From assembly GCF_024611995.1 (NCBI RefSeq), contig NZ_CP102509.1, forward strand, positions 6,324,001 to 6,388,000: a DNA stretch of 64,000 nt, read 5' to 3'. The stretch's first letter is position 1, and every line of letters starts with the position of its first letter. This document shows, one piece after another, positions 47,875 through 56,915 of the stretch. The DNA is from Streptomyces sp. NBC_00162. GTDB taxonomy: Bacteria > Actinomycetota > Actinomycetes > Streptomycetales > Streptomycetaceae. The position numbers and the translations under genes are program-made. The notes beneath the pieces are model-generated. The model worked only from the letters and a program-made list of their open reading frames with translations. It was not told the origin of the DNA and made no database searches.

Positions 47875-48816
47875 GTGACGGCCGTCGAATCCCGTCCAGC
47901 GGGGGTGCTCGCGACGAGCGCCGGTCACCGGCCGTTCGGGGCCCGGGCCATGGCTTTCGTGGCATTGACCAAGCCGCGGATCATCGAACTTCTGCTGATC
48001 ACCACAGTGCCGGTCATGTTCCTCGCCGAGCAGGGCGTGCCCTCGCTGTGGCTGGTCCTCGCGACCTGCTTCGGCGGCTACCTGTCCGCGGGCGGCGCCA
48101 ACGCGCTGAACATGTACATCGACCGCGACATCGACGCGCTGATGGACCGGACCTCGCAGCGCCCGCTGGTGACCGGCATGGTCAGCCCCCGCGAGTGCCT
48201 GGTCTTCGGCATCACCCTGGGAGTGGTCTCCACCCTCTTCTTCGGCCTGCTGGTCAACTGGCTGTCGGCCGCCCTCGCACTCGGCGCGCTCCTCTTCTAC
48301 GTCGTGGTCTACACGATGCTGCTGAAGCGGCGTACCGCCCAGAACATCGTCTGGGGCGGCATCGCGGGCTGCATGCCGGTGCTCATCGGCTGGTCCGCCG
48401 TCAAGAACGAGGTCTCCTGGGCCGCGGTCATCCTCTTCCTCGTCATCTTCTTCTGGACGCCGCCGCACTACTGGCCGCTGTCGATGAAGGTGAAGGACGA
48501 CTACGCGCGGGTCGGCGTGCCGATGCTCCCCGTCGTGGCGGGCAACAAGGTCGTGGCCCGTCAGATCGTCCTCTACAGCTGGGTGATGGTGGCGGTCTCG
48601 CTGCTGCTGACCCCGCTGGGGTACACCGGCTGGTTCTACACCGCGGTCGCGCTGGTCGCGGGCGGCTGGTGGCTGTGGGAGGCGCACGCGCTGCACGCGC
48701 GGGCCAAGTCCGGGGTGACCGGGCCGAAGCTCAAGGAGATGCGCCTGTTCCACTGGTCGATCACCTACGTGTCGCTGCTGTTCGTGGCGGTGGCCGTGGA
48801 TCCCTTCCTCCGCTGA
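47875..48816 (+). CDS. ctaB: Heme O synthase (protoheme IX farnesyltransferase)
   Basis: 313 residues, UbiA-family prenyltransferase with eight or nine helices. [20 protein letters not shown] starts the core; the first Asp-rich site is [18 protein letters not shown] and the second is [15 protein letters not shown]. It attaches farnesyl to heme B for the aa3 cytochrome oxidase. I chose the GTG at 47875, five bases after AGGGG; the GTG at 47869 gives MCVTAVES and is also plausible. ctaA, the next step, is 1.6 kb downstream on the other strand. Confidence 0.95.
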   Translation: MTAVESRPAGVLATSAGHRPFGARAMAFVALTKPRIIELLLITTVPVMFLAEQGVPSLWLVLATCFGGYLSAGGANALNMYIDRDIDALMDRTSQRPLVTGMVSPRECLVFGITLGVVSTLFFGLLVNWLSAALALGALLFYVVVYTMLLKRRTAQNIVWGGIAGCMPVLIGWSAVKNEVSWAAVILFLVIFFWTPPHYWPLSMKVKDDYARVGVPMLPVVAGNKVVARQIVLYSWVMVAVSLLLTPLGYTGWFYTAVALVAGGWWLWEAHALHARAKSGVTGPKLKEMRLFHWSITYVSLLFVAVAVDPFLR

Positions 48817-48827
48817 TTACTCACGGG

Positions 48828-48833
48828 TAGCAT
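48828..48833 (+). promoter_or_regulatory. Probable -10 box of the small actinobacterial gene
   Basis: TAGCAT lies seven bases before the ATG at 48841 and supports that start over the ATG at 48832. Confidence 0.5.
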
Positions 48834-48840
48834 GCCGTCC

Positions 48841-49194
48841 ATGGCAGACACCGCAGACACCACCGCAGCGACCGCGGACAAGAAGCAGGACCGTACGGCG
48901 GCGAAGCTCGCCAAGCAGATCGGTGCGTTCGCCAAGCAGCACGGCGGCGCCGAGGGTCACCTCGCCCACATCGGCCAGGCCGGCACCCGGATCGTGCTGG
49001 TGGGCAAGGACGGCGAGTGGGGCGACCTGGTGGCCCCGGCTTTCGCGGTGGCGCAGCTCGCCGCCGAGAAGGCAGAGCTGACCCTCCACGAGGAGTTCGA
49101 CGGGGAGTTCGCGGCGCGCGTGCGCACCGGCCCGTACGAGTGGACGCGGATGGCCGGCATCCAGCTCGGCGGACCCGCGAATCCGGCGGCCTGA
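48841..49194 (+). CDS. Conserved small actinobacterial protein, function unknown
   Basis: 117 residues, soluble, no signal peptide. A charged N-terminus rich in Ala, Asp and Lys leads to AKQIGAFAKQHGGAEGHLAH, TRIVLVGKDGEWGDLVAPAF, and EFAARVRTGPYEWTRMAGIQ. I remember a close homologue in the same place in other Streptomyces but no function. A TAGCAT box directly before the ATG suggests its own leaderless transcript, although it is only 24 bases after ctaB and may also be read through from it. Confidence 0.75.
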   Translation: MADTADTTAATADKKQDRTAAKLAKQIGAFAKQHGGAEGHLAHIGQAGTRIVLVGKDGEWGDLVAPAFAVAQLAAEKAELTLHEEFDGEFAARVRTGPYEWTRMAGIQLGGPANPAA

Positions 49195-49323
49195 CCCGCC
49201 CCCGGACAGCTTCCGGGGACCCCAGGTGGCTGCTCGGTCAACAGCGCGAGCAACACCTCACACCCCGCTCACCCGTTAGGACGTGTGGAAGCCCCTTCCT
49301 CACGTCCGCAACGGGATGCCCGG

Positions 49324-50418
49324 ATGATCGAAACGCCGCCCCTGGTGGATCAGTACTGCCACGGAGTACTCCGTACGGAACTGGGCCTGGGCACCTTCGA
49401 GGCCCAGCTGATCCGCTCGGCAGGACCGCCCGCCGCGGGCACCACCTTCTTCGACACGCAGACCGGTTTCGCCGTGCGCCGCTGGTGCCCGCCGCTGCTC
49501 GGGCTGGAGCCGTACGCCGCCCCCGCCCGTTATCTGGCCCGGCGGCGCGAGCTGGGCGCGATCGAGTCCGCGCGGCTGCTGCTGCGGGGCTCCGGGATCG
49601 CCGCCTACGTGGTCGACACCGGAGTGGCCGGGGACCTCACCGGCCCCAAGGAACTGGCCCTCGCCGGGGATGCCGAGGCCTTCGAGACGGTCCGGCTGGA
49701 ACCGCTGGCCCAGCAGGTCGCCGACACCTCCGGGACCGTGGCCGCCTTCCTCGCCAATCTCGCCGAGGCCGTGCACCAGGCCGCCACCGGGGCCGTGGCC
49801 TTCACCTGCGGCGCCGCCGCCGACCATCCGTCCGTCCTGGCCGACGCGCCCGAGCCGCCCGATCCCGGCGAGGTGCGCGGGGCGGCCGGGCGGTGGCTGG
49901 ACGGACGGACCAGGGGCGATGCCGTGCGCGACCCCGTACTCCTGCGGCACCTGGTGTGGAGCGCGGTCGCGTCCGGGCTGCCCCTCCAGCTGCACACCGG
50001 GGCGGGGGACCCGGCGCCGCTGACCGGATTCGTACGGGCCACCGCGGGTCTGGGTACCCGACTGGTCCTGCTCGGCGGATACCCGTACCACCGGCAGACG
50101 GCGCAGCTGGCCGAGGCCTTCCCGCACGTCTACGCCGACGCCGGCGCGGCCCTCGGGCAGACCGGGGCGCGGGCCGCGGCGGTCCTGGCCGAGCTGCTGG
50201 AGCTCGCGCCGTTCGGGAAGCTGCTGTTCTCCAGCGGCGGCCGGCGGCTGCCCGAGCTGCACGCGGTGGGCGCCCTGGTGTTCCGGGAGGCGCTGGGCCG
50301 GGTGCTGGGCGGCTGGGTCGCCGACGGGGCCTGGTCCTGGACGGACGCGGGGCGGGTGGCCGCCATGGTCGCGGCGGGCAATGCCCGCCGCGTCTACCGG
50401 CTGGACGAGCGGGAGTGA
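49324..50418 (+). CDS. Amidohydrolase-type protein
   Basis: 364 residues. It reads as an amidohydrolase (TIM-barrel) relative of the COG2159/FluG N-terminal kind: LVDQYCHGVLRTELGLGTFE where others have a metal-binding DxHxH, then SGLPLQLHTGAGDPAPLTGF with the second-strand His, LVLLGGYPYHRQTAQLAEAF with a third His, and YADAGAAL and FGKLLFSSGGRRLPELHAVG near the end. Position two of the first motif is Tyr-Cys-His, so metal binding may be reduced. The start could also be the GTG at 49285. Substrate unknown. It converges on ctaA. Confidence 0.7.
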   Translation: MIETPPLVDQYCHGVLRTELGLGTFEAQLIRSAGPPAAGTTFFDTQTGFAVRRWCPPLLGLEPYAAPARYLARRRELGAIESARLLLRGSGIAAYVVDTGVAGDLTGPKELALAGDAEAFETVRLEPLAQQVADTSGTVAAFLANLAEAVHQAATGAVAFTCGAAADHPSVLADAPEPPDPGEVRGAAGRWLDGRTRGDAVRDPVLLRHLVWSAVASGLPLQLHTGAGDPAPLTGFVRATAGLGTRLVLLGGYPYHRQTAQLAEAFPHVYADAGAALGQTGARAAAVLAELLELAPFGKLLFSSGGRRLPELHAVGALVFREALGRVLGGWVADGAWSWTDAGRVAAMVAAGNARRVYRLDERE

Positions 50419-50446
50419 GTCTCCCGGGCCAGGCGGGCCGGACGGG

Positions 50447-51406
50447 TCAGACGGAGGAGAGCTGGGGGTCGCCCTGGGCCGGGATCTCCGCCTGCGTCAC
50501 CGGCCGCTCGCGCAGGCTCAGCGCGACCCGGAGCACCGCGATCCACACCAGGCAGGAGCCGAGCATGTGGGCGGCGACGAGCAGCTCGGGCAGCTCGGTG
50601 AAGAACTGCACGTAGCCGATGCCGCCCTGCGCGAGGAGCACGATCAGCAGGTCACGGGCGCGCGCCCGGGTGTCGACGGGGGCGTCGACCACGCGCAGCA
50701 CCAGCCACATCGCGACGGCCAGCGCGCACACCAGCCAGGCGGAGACCGCGTGCACGTGGGCGATGGCCGTCCAGTCGAACGGCATCCGCTTGATCTCGCT
50801 GCGGTCGCCGGCGTGCGGTCCGGAACCGGTGACGATCGTGCCCGCCGCGATCAGCACGAAGGTCGTCACGATCAGTGCCCACGACAGCTTGCGCACCGGG
50901 CCGGGCACGCGCGGGCGGGGGGCGGTGTCGCCCTCGCCGATGCGCTGCCAGGTGACGGTCGTCACCGCGATCAGCGCGGTGGCGAGCAGGAAGTGCCCTG
51001 CCACGCTGTACGGGTTGAGGCCCGTCCTGACGGTGATGCCGCCGAGTACGGCGTTGGCCATCACGATGACGAACTGGACCCAGCCGAGCTTCGTCAGCGA
51101 GCGCCGCCAGGGCTTGGCCGAGCGCGCCGCGAGGATGACCCAGCCGACGGCCGCGGAGAGCACGTAGGTCAGCATCCGGTTGCCGAACTCGATGGCGCCG
51201 TGGAAGCCCTGGGCCGGCGTCGCGATCAGGCTGTCGTCGGTGCACTTGGGCCAGGTGTCGCAGCCGAGACCGGATCCGGTCAGCCGCACCGCGCCGCCGG
51301 TGATGACGATGGCCACGCTCATGAGGAGCGCGGCGGACGCGGCCCGCTGGACGATCCGGGGTGACGGAGTCCAGCGACTGGCGATGAAGGCGAATGGGTT
51401 CAACAC
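50447..51406 (-). CDS. ctaA: Heme A synthase
   Basis: 319 residues, eight membrane helices in two four-helix halves. VIVITGGAVRLTGSGLGCDT with WPKCT (conserved Cys pair), GFHGAIEFGNRMLTYVLSAA, YSVAGHFLLATALIAVTTV and IAHVHAVSAWLVCALAVAM give the heme-ligand histidines. It oxidises the C8 methyl of heme O to make heme A for cytochrome aa3. The GTG start at 51406 has TACGAT seven bases upstream; a TTG at 51403 is better spaced from AGGAG if the message has a leader. Confidence 0.93.
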   Translation of the reverse strand: MLNPFAFIASRWTPSPRIVQRAASAALLMSVAIVITGGAVRLTGSGLGCDTWPKCTDDSLIATPAQGFHGAIEFGNRMLTYVLSAAVGWVILAARSAKPWRRSLTKLGWVQFVIVMANAVLGGITVRTGLNPYSVAGHFLLATALIAVTTVTWQRIGEGDTAPRPRVPGPVRKLSWALIVTTFVLIAAGTIVTGSGPHAGDRSEIKRMPFDWTAIAHVHAVSAWLVCALAVAMWLVLRVVDAPVDTRARARDLLIVLLAQGGIGYVQFFTELPELLVAAHMLGSCLVWIAVLRVALSLRERPVTQAEIPAQGDPQLSSV

Positions 51407-51413
51407 GGCTCCT

Positions 51414-51419
51414 ATCGTA
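51414..51419 (-). promoter_or_regulatory. Probable -10 box of ctaA
   Basis: Reads TACGAT on the minus strand, seven bases before the GTG. Confidence 0.45.
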
Positions 51420-51440
51420 GGCGGAGCCTTGTGCAAAGTT

Positions 51441-52574
51441 TCACGAGGGGGTGGCCGGTGGTGCGTCGGGGCCGACGGCCAGCCGGAACCGGGCCCCGGC
51501 CGGGTCGCCCTCCTCGTGCCACCACACGTGGATGCGCCAAGGGACGCCGTCGCCGGGGTGGTCGGCCGAGCTCACGAAACCTCGTACCAGTTCGGCCCCT
51601 ATGTCCTCGGCTGTCCTGTTTCTCACTTCCGTGGCGCTGTGCCATGGATGGTCGAGTACGTTCCACAGTCCGTCAGGACCGCGCACCTCGACGCGCCACA
51701 CCGCGAGCCAGGGCGTGACCTCCAGCATCGTCCGCACCTGTTCGGCGCCCAGACCCAGCCGGGCCGCGATCTCGGACTCCGCCACCCCCTGGACGCGGGC
51801 GGCCACCACGGCCCGGGGCAGCAGCCGTTCGGGCAGCAGCCCCTTCAGACGGAGACCGACCAGGGAACCGAAGGCCAGGAAGCGCAGGCGCAGTTCCAGC
51901 TGCCGGCCGATGTGGTCGAGGGCCTCCGCGGCCTCCGCCGACTCCTCCGAGCCGTGGTCGGCGAGCAGCAGCTGCCGGAAGTCCGACTCCGCGTCCACGG
52001 CCCAGGCCACCGCGTCCTCGGCGAAACCGAGCTCCGCGAGGCGGTCCCCGAGGAACACCTTCGCCTGGGCCAGGCCCCGCCGGTTGACCGGGTCCTTCTG
52101 GTCCAGGCCCGCCCACACCCCGACCGCGGCCCGGGTCAGATCACGGGCACGCTCCCCGGCCGCCCGCTCCATGGCGGTCGGCCCCTCCGTGGCGGCCGGG
52201 CCCAGCGGATGTCTCGGCAGCCGGTCCTCGTCGCTCAGCGGCCAGGCCAGCCACACCCCGTGGTTGATCAGCCCCCGGGCGTACCAGCGGGTGAACTCGG
52301 GGGAGTACGCGGCTGCGCGCTCGGAACTGCGCAGCCCCTCCTCGATCATGGCGAGGGCGGAGGCGCGGTCCCCCGCGGCGAAGCGCAGTGCGGCCCGGTC
52401 GGCGAGGCGCAGCCCCAGCAGCGCGGTGCACTCGGGGTCCTCCGGACAGGTCCGCAGGGCCCCGATCAGCTCGTCGAGCAGCCGCTCGCGCTCCTGCGGT
52501 TCCGCGTGCGCCGCCCCCGACCGCACCCGTGCCCACTGCTCGTCCAGCCGTAGAACGGCCTCCCGCTGCACCAT
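51441..52574 (-). CDS. Unknown TPR-like helical protein with possible HTH
   Basis: 377 residues, cytoplasmic. I do not recognise the family. Residues about 20-230 are helical with a TPR-like feel (ASALAMIEEGLRSSERAAAY, FLGDRLAELGFAEDAVAWAV, EALDHIGRQLELRLRFLAFG). About residue 270 there is a segment that could be a helix-turn-helix (ESEIAARLGLGAEQVRTMLE). The C-terminal 90 residues are rich in Trp and beta-strand-like (WLAVWRVEVRGPDGLWNVLD, WRIHVWWHEEGDPAGARFRL). The ATG follows GGGGGGCGGAC. It lies upstream of ctaA on the same strand but is separated by the ctaA promoter. Confidence 0.65.
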   Translation of the reverse strand: MVQREAVLRLDEQWARVRSGAAHAEPQERERLLDELIGALRTCPEDPECTALLGLRLADRAALRFAAGDRASALAMIEEGLRSSERAAAYSPEFTRWYARGLINHGVWLAWPLSDEDRLPRHPLGPAATEGPTAMERAAGERARDLTRAAVGVWAGLDQKDPVNRRGLAQAKVFLGDRLAELGFAEDAVAWAVDAESDFRQLLLADHGSEESAEAAEALDHIGRQLELRLRFLAFGSLVGLRLKGLLPERLLPRAVVAARVQGVAESEIAARLGLGAEQVRTMLEVTPWLAVWRVEVRGPDGLWNVLDHPWHSATEVRNRTAEDIGAELVRGFVSSADHPGDGVPWRIHVWWHEEGDPAGARFRLAVGPDAPPATPS

Positions 52575-52642
52575 GTCCGCCCCCCGGCTTCATGTGTGGA
52601 GGCGCCCATCCTCGCGGCTGTGTCAACGGGAGGGGAAGGGAT

Positions 52643-53410
52643 TCACTCCCAGCGGAAACACCGCGCGGCGGCCCCCAGACCCACGGCGGCCCAGGCTGCC
52701 AGCACGGCCGCGTCGCCCCACGGCAGCGCGGCCCCATGCTGGAGCACCTCGCGCAGACCGTCGGACAGGGCCGAGATGGGCAGCAGGCCCAGTACGGACC
52801 GAACGGCGTCCGGGAACTTGTCCAGCGGCACGATCACCCCGCCGCCGACCAGCAGCAGCAGGAACACCAGGTTGGCCGCGGCCAGGGTCATCTCGGCCTT
52901 GAGGGTGCCCGCCATCAGCAGGCCCAGCCCGGAGAACGCGGCGGTGCCGAGCAGCACCAGCGCGGCCACCGACAGCGGGTTCCCGTGCGGGGACCAGCCC
53001 AGCGCGAAGGCGATCGCCGTCAGCAGGGCGATCTGGAGCACCTCGGTGACCAGCACGGACAGGGTCTTGGCGGCCATCAGGGCCCAGCGCGGCAGCGGGG
53101 AGGCCCCGAGCCGCTTGAGGACCCCGTAGCGGCGGTCGAAGCCGGTGGCGATGGCCTGGCCGGTGAAGGCGGTGGACATGACGGCGAGCGCCAGGATGCC
53201 GGGGGCCAGGAAGTCCACGGACTTCTCGGAGCCCGTCTCGACGATGTCCACGGCGGAGAAGAGGGTCAGCAGCAGCGCCGGGATGATCACGGTCAGCAGC
53301 AGCTGCTCCCCGTTGCGCAGCAGCATCCGGGTCTCCAGTGCCGTCTGCGCGAGGATCATGCGGGAGACGGGAGCCGCCCCCGGGTTGGGGGTGAACGTGC
53401 CGGCGCTCAT
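52643..53410 (-). CDS. ABC-2 type exporter, permease
   Basis: 255 residues with six membrane helices in the ABC-2 pattern: TLETRMLLRNGEQLL before helix 1, LLLTVIIPALLLTLFSAVDI, LAPGILALAVMSTAFTGQAI, RYGVLKRLGASPLPRWALMA (the conserved amphipathic loop), and LVFLLLLVGGGVIVPLDKFP. It pairs with the ATPase gene by an ATGA overlap. Drug, lipid or peptide export is likely; the substrate is unknown. Confidence 0.9.
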   Translation of the reverse strand: MSAGTFTPNPGAAPVSRMILAQTALETRMLLRNGEQLLLTVIIPALLLTLFSAVDIVETGSEKSVDFLAPGILALAVMSTAFTGQAIATGFDRRYGVLKRLGASPLPRWALMAAKTLSVLVTEVLQIALLTAIAFALGWSPHGNPLSVAALVLLGTAAFSGLGLLMAGTLKAEMTLAAANLVFLLLLVGGGVIVPLDKFPDAVRSVLGLLPISALSDGLREVLQHGAALPWGDAAVLAAWAAVGLGAAARCFRWE

Positions 53411-54333
53411 CCGCGCAGCTCCTTACCGGTCAGCTCCAGGAAGACGTCCTCCAGGGTGTGCCGCTCCACCGAGAGGCTGTCCGGCATGACGCCGTGCTGT
53501 GCGCACCAGGAGGCGACGGTGGCGAGCAGCTGGGGGTGGACGTCGCCGGTTACCCGGTAGACGCCGGGGGTGAGCTCGGCGGCCTGGGTGCCGTCGGGCA
53601 GCGCCTTCAGCAGGGAGGCGAGGTCGAGCGAGGGACGGCCGGTGAAGCGCAGGGTGTTCTCGGCGCCGCCCCGGCACAGCTGCTCGGGACTGCCGTGGAC
53701 GATGACCCGGCCCGCGTCCACGATGGCGACCTCGTCGGCGAGCTGCTCGGCCTCGTCCATGTGGTGGGTGGTGAGGACGACGGTGACCCCGTCGGTGCGC
53801 AGCTCCCGTACGAGGTCCCAGGTCGCGCGGCGGGCCTGCGGGTCCAGGCCGGCGGTGGGCTCGTCGAGGAAGACCAGCTCGGGGCGGCCGACCACGGCCA
53901 TGGCGAGGGCCAGGCGCTGCTGCTGGCCGCCGGAGAGCCTGCGGTAGGCGGTGCGGCCGCAGCCGCCGAGGCCGAGGCGTTCCACCAGGGGGTCGACGTC
54001 CAGCGGGTCGGCGTACAGCTTGGCCATGTGGCGGAGCATCTCGACGGCCCGGGCTCCGGAGTAGACGCCTCCGGACTGGAGCATCACGCCGATCCGCGGG
54101 CGCAGCGCCTCCGCCTGGGCGACCGGGTCGAGGCCGAGGACGCGGACGGTCCCGGCGTCGGGGCGGCGGTAGCCCTCGCAGGTTTCCACCGTGGTGGTCT
54201 TGCCCGCGCCGTTGGGGCCGAGGACCGCGGTGACGGAGGCCCTCGGGACGGTGAGGTCCAGGCCGTCCACCGCTCTCTTGGGGCCGTACCGCTTCACCAG
54301 TCCGCGGATCTCCACGGCGGGGTCGTTGCTCAT
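53407..54333 (-). CDS. ABC transporter ATPase
   Basis: 308 residues, DrrA-like. Walker A GPNGAGKTTT at about 40-49, Q-loop VMLQSGGVYSGARAVE, signature LSGGQQQRLALAMAVVGRPE, Walker B LVFLDEPTAGLDPQARRATW, and the switch His in TTHHMDEAEQLAD. The C-terminal extension of about 90 residues is typical for DrrA/NatA-type exporters. Coupled to the permease. A TAGACT box eight bases before the start points to a leaderless message divergent from sufR. Confidence 0.93.
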   Translation of the reverse strand: MSNDPAVEIRGLVKRYGPKRAVDGLDLTVPRASVTAVLGPNGAGKTTTVETCEGYRRPDAGTVRVLGLDPVAQAEALRPRIGVMLQSGGVYSGARAVEMLRHMAKLYADPLDVDPLVERLGLGGCGRTAYRRLSGGQQQRLALAMAVVGRPELVFLDEPTAGLDPQARRATWDLVRELRTDGVTVVLTTHHMDEAEQLADEVAIVDAGRVIVHGSPEQLCRGGAENTLRFTGRPSLDLASLLKALPDGTQAAELTPGVYRVTGDVHPQLLATVASWCAQHGVMPDSLSVERHTLEDVFLELTGKELRG

Positions 54334-54679
54334 GGGGGATGAGTCTACGGAGCGGGGCGAGCGCTGTTTTCGCCGCCTTCGGATTCGAACATTGTGTCGC
54401 GATCGCGGTTCTTTTCGGCCTGTCGTTCCTGGATGGCCCAGCGCCGTTCAGTGATCTTTTCCGGAATTCGATGTTCATGGTCCCCGCCTGCATCCTCGGT
54501 GGAGGATTGCTGGTGGGGGCCGTGTACCGGTGCACCGGAGGGGCTCGGCGGGAGTGCGGAGCGTTCCCCTCCGAATGACTCTCCGTCGACAAATTAGGTA
54601 ACCCTTAGTGATGGAGGCCACCAGGGGTGGCGTCCATCACGGCTTGTCGGCGCTCGGTTAATTACGCAACAATGGCGTT
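54334..54679. other. Low-GC divergent spacer ABC exporter / sufR
   Basis: 346 bases, visibly richer in A and T than the surroundings. It holds the ABC -10 box (TAGACT, 54342-54347 on the minus strand), an inverted repeat gatggaggccaccaggggtg/gcgtccatc near 54612-54643, and the SufR site at the right end. A 79-codon open frame at 54339-54578 (plus strand) encodes two hydrophobic stretches (AIAVLFGLSFLDG and MVPACILGGGLLVGAV), but its codon bias is weak and its start lies next to the ABC promoter box. I rate it as a gene at no more than 0.25. Confidence 0.5.
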
Positions 54680-54680
54680 G
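54667..54680 (+). promoter_or_regulatory. SufR operator
   Basis: CAAC-aatggc-GTTG, an exact match to the CAAC-N6-GTTG palindrome that I recall for Streptomyces SufR. It ends on the first base of the sufR GTG and covers the region where the -10 of a leaderless message would be (aacaat, six bases before the GTG). Confidence 0.8.
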
Positions 54681-55441
54681 TGAAATACGGCGAACGGCAG
54701 ATCGAGACCCCCCAGGGGGAGCTCGCGACCGGGGAGCGGTCAACCCGCAACCGGGTCGCGCGGTCCATCCTGGACCACGGTCCGTCCACCGTCGCCGACC
54801 TCGCCCAGCGTCTCGGCCTCACCCAGGCCGCCGTCCGCCGCCACCTCGACACGCTCGTCGCCGACGACGTGGTCGCACCCCGTGAGCAGCGTGTGTACGG
54901 TGCGCGCACCCGGGGCCGGCCCGCCAAGGTCTTCGCGCTCACCGACTGCGGCCGCGACGCCTTCGACCAGTCCTACGACACGCTCGCCGCGGACGCCCTG
55001 CGCTGGATCGCGCAGTCCGTCGGCGGCGGAGAGCAGGGGGAGGCGGCCGTCGCCGCCTTCGCCAGGTCCAGGATGGAAGAGCAGGCGCAGCCCTACCGGG
55101 AAGCCGTCGAGGCGGCCGCCCCGGAGGAGCGTGCGGAGGCCCTTGCCAGGGCGTTGACCGTCGACGGGTACGCTGCTACGGCGAAGAGCGCTCCCGGTCC
55201 GCACAGCGGTGAACAGCTCTGCCAGCACCACTGCCCGGTCGCACACGTCGCCGAGCAGTTCCCGCAGCTATGCGAGGCGGAGACCGAGGTCTTCTCCCGC
55301 CTGCTCGGGACCCATGTGCAGCGCCTCGCCACGATCGCCCACGGCGACGGAGTGTGCACGACGTTCATTCCGCGTAGCGCGAGCACCACACAGACCGACA
55401 CCTCAGTATCTGCAAGTACGGCCGGGAGGAACCCCGCATGA
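54680..55441 (+). CDS. sufR: Fe-S sensing repressor of the suf operon
   Basis: 253 residues. N-terminal winged helix-turn-helix ([40 protein letters not shown]) and a C-terminal cysteine cluster, [20 protein letters not shown] then GDGVCTTF, that should hold an Fe-S cluster. SufR with a [4Fe-4S] cluster represses its own operon; cluster loss under iron shortage or oxidative stress releases it. The GTG directly follows the operator. The stop overlaps sufB (ATGA), so repressor and machine are made from one message. Confidence 0.93.
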   Translation: MKYGERQIETPQGELATGERSTRNRVARSILDHGPSTVADLAQRLGLTQAAVRRHLDTLVADDVVAPREQRVYGARTRGRPAKVFALTDCGRDAFDQSYDTLAADALRWIAQSVGGGEQGEAAVAAFARSRMEEQAQPYREAVEAAAPEERAEALARALTVDGYAATAKSAPGPHSGEQLCQHHCPVAHVAEQFPQLCEAETEVFSRLLGTHVQRLATIAHGDGVCTTFIPRSASTTQTDTSVSASTAGRNPA

Positions 55442-56853
55442 CCACGGAGACTGCTCACCCTGAGCTCGATGGCCTGGGCACCTACGAATACGGCTGGGCC
55501 GACTCCGACGCGGCCGGCGCCGCTGCCAAGCGGGGTCTGTCCGAGGATGTCGTGCGCGACATCTCGGCGAAGAAGTCCGAGCCGGAGTGGATGCTGAAGC
55601 TCCGCCTCAAGGGTCTCAAGCTGTTCGACAAGAAGCCCATGCCGAACTGGGGCTCCGACCTCTCCGGCATCGACTTCAACAACATCAAGTACTTCGTGCG
55701 CTCCACCGAGAAGCAGGCCGCTTCGTGGGAGGACCTGCCGGAGGACATCAAGAACACGTACGACAAGCTCGGCATCCCGGAGGCGGAGAAGCAGCGCCTC
55801 GTCGCCGGTGTCGCGGCCCAGTACGAGTCCGAGGTCGTCTACCACCAGATCCGTGAGGACCTGGAGGAGCAGGGCGTCATCTTCCTCGACACGGACACCG
55901 CGCTCAAGGAGCACCCGGAGCTCTTCCAGGAGTACTTCGGCACGGTCATCCCGGTCGGCGACAACAAGTTCGCGTCGCTGAACACCGCCGTGTGGTCGGG
56001 CGGCTCGTTCATCTACGTGCCCAAGGGCGTCAAGGTCGACATCCCGCTCCAGGCCTACTTCCGTATCAACACGGAGAACATGGGCCAGTTCGAGCGGACG
56101 CTGATCATCGTCGACGAGGACGCCTACGTCCACTACGTCGAGGGCTGCACCGCCCCGATCTACTCCTCGGACTCGCTGCACAGCGCCGTGGTCGAGATCA
56201 TCGTGAAGAAGGGCGGCCGCTGCCGCTACACGACGATCCAGAACTGGTCGAACAACGTCTACAACCTGGTCACCAAGCGCGCCGTGGCGTACGAGGGCGC
56301 GACCATGGAGTGGATCGACGGCAACATCGGTTCCAAGGTCACCATGAAGTACCCGGCCGTCTACCTGATGGGCGAGCACGCCAAGGGCGAGACCCTGTCC
56401 ATCGCCTTCGCGGGCGAGGGCCAGCACCAGGACGCCGGCTCCAAGATGGTCCACATGGCGCCGAACACCTCCTCGAACATCGTCTCGAAGTCGGTGGCCC
56501 GAGGCGGCGGCCGCACCTCGTACCGAGGCCTGGTCGAGATCGGCGAGGGCGCCCACGGCTCGAAGTCCAACGTGCTGTGCGACGCGCTCCTGGTCGACAC
56601 GATCTCCCGCTCCGACACGTACCCCTACGTGGACGTCCGCGAGGACGACGTGTCCATGGGCCACGAGGCGACCGTCTCCAAGGTCTCCGACGACCAGCTC
56701 TTCTACCTGATGAGCCGCGGTCTGACGGAGTTCGAGGCCATGGCGATGATCGTGCGCGGCTTCGTCGAGCCGATCGCGCGGGAGCTGCCGATGGAGTACG
56801 CGCTGGAGCTGAACCGGCTGATCGAGCTGCAGATGGAGGGTTCGGTCGGTTAG
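55438..56853 (+). CDS. sufB: Fe-S cluster assembly scaffold SufB
   Basis: 471 residues, the standard length. SufB is the scaffold in the SufBCD complex on which the cluster is built. Landmarks: [60 protein letters not shown] (conserved Cys), [20 protein letters not shown], and [20 protein letters not shown] near the end. It is translationally coupled to sufR and 62 bases upstream of sufD. Confidence 0.98.
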   Translation: MTTETAHPELDGLGTYEYGWADSDAAGAAAKRGLSEDVVRDISAKKSEPEWMLKLRLKGLKLFDKKPMPNWGSDLSGIDFNNIKYFVRSTEKQAASWEDLPEDIKNTYDKLGIPEAEKQRLVAGVAAQYESEVVYHQIREDLEEQGVIFLDTDTALKEHPELFQEYFGTVIPVGDNKFASLNTAVWSGGSFIYVPKGVKVDIPLQAYFRINTENMGQFERTLIIVDEDAYVHYVEGCTAPIYSSDSLHSAVVEIIVKKGGRCRYTTIQNWSNNVYNLVTKRAVAYEGATMEWIDGNIGSKVTMKYPAVYLMGEHAKGETLSIAFAGEGQHQDAGSKMVHMAPNTSSNIVSKSVARGGGRTSYRGLVEIGEGAHGSKSNVLCDALLVDTISRSDTYPYVDVREDDVSMGHEATVSKVSDDQLFYLMSRGLTEFEAMAMIVRGFVEPIARELPMEYALELNRLIELQMEGSVG

Positions 56854-56915
56854 TCCCGACCGCCCGAGTCCCGCAGACATTCTTTTTGACGTAGGAAGAG
56901 AGCACGAAGACAGCC

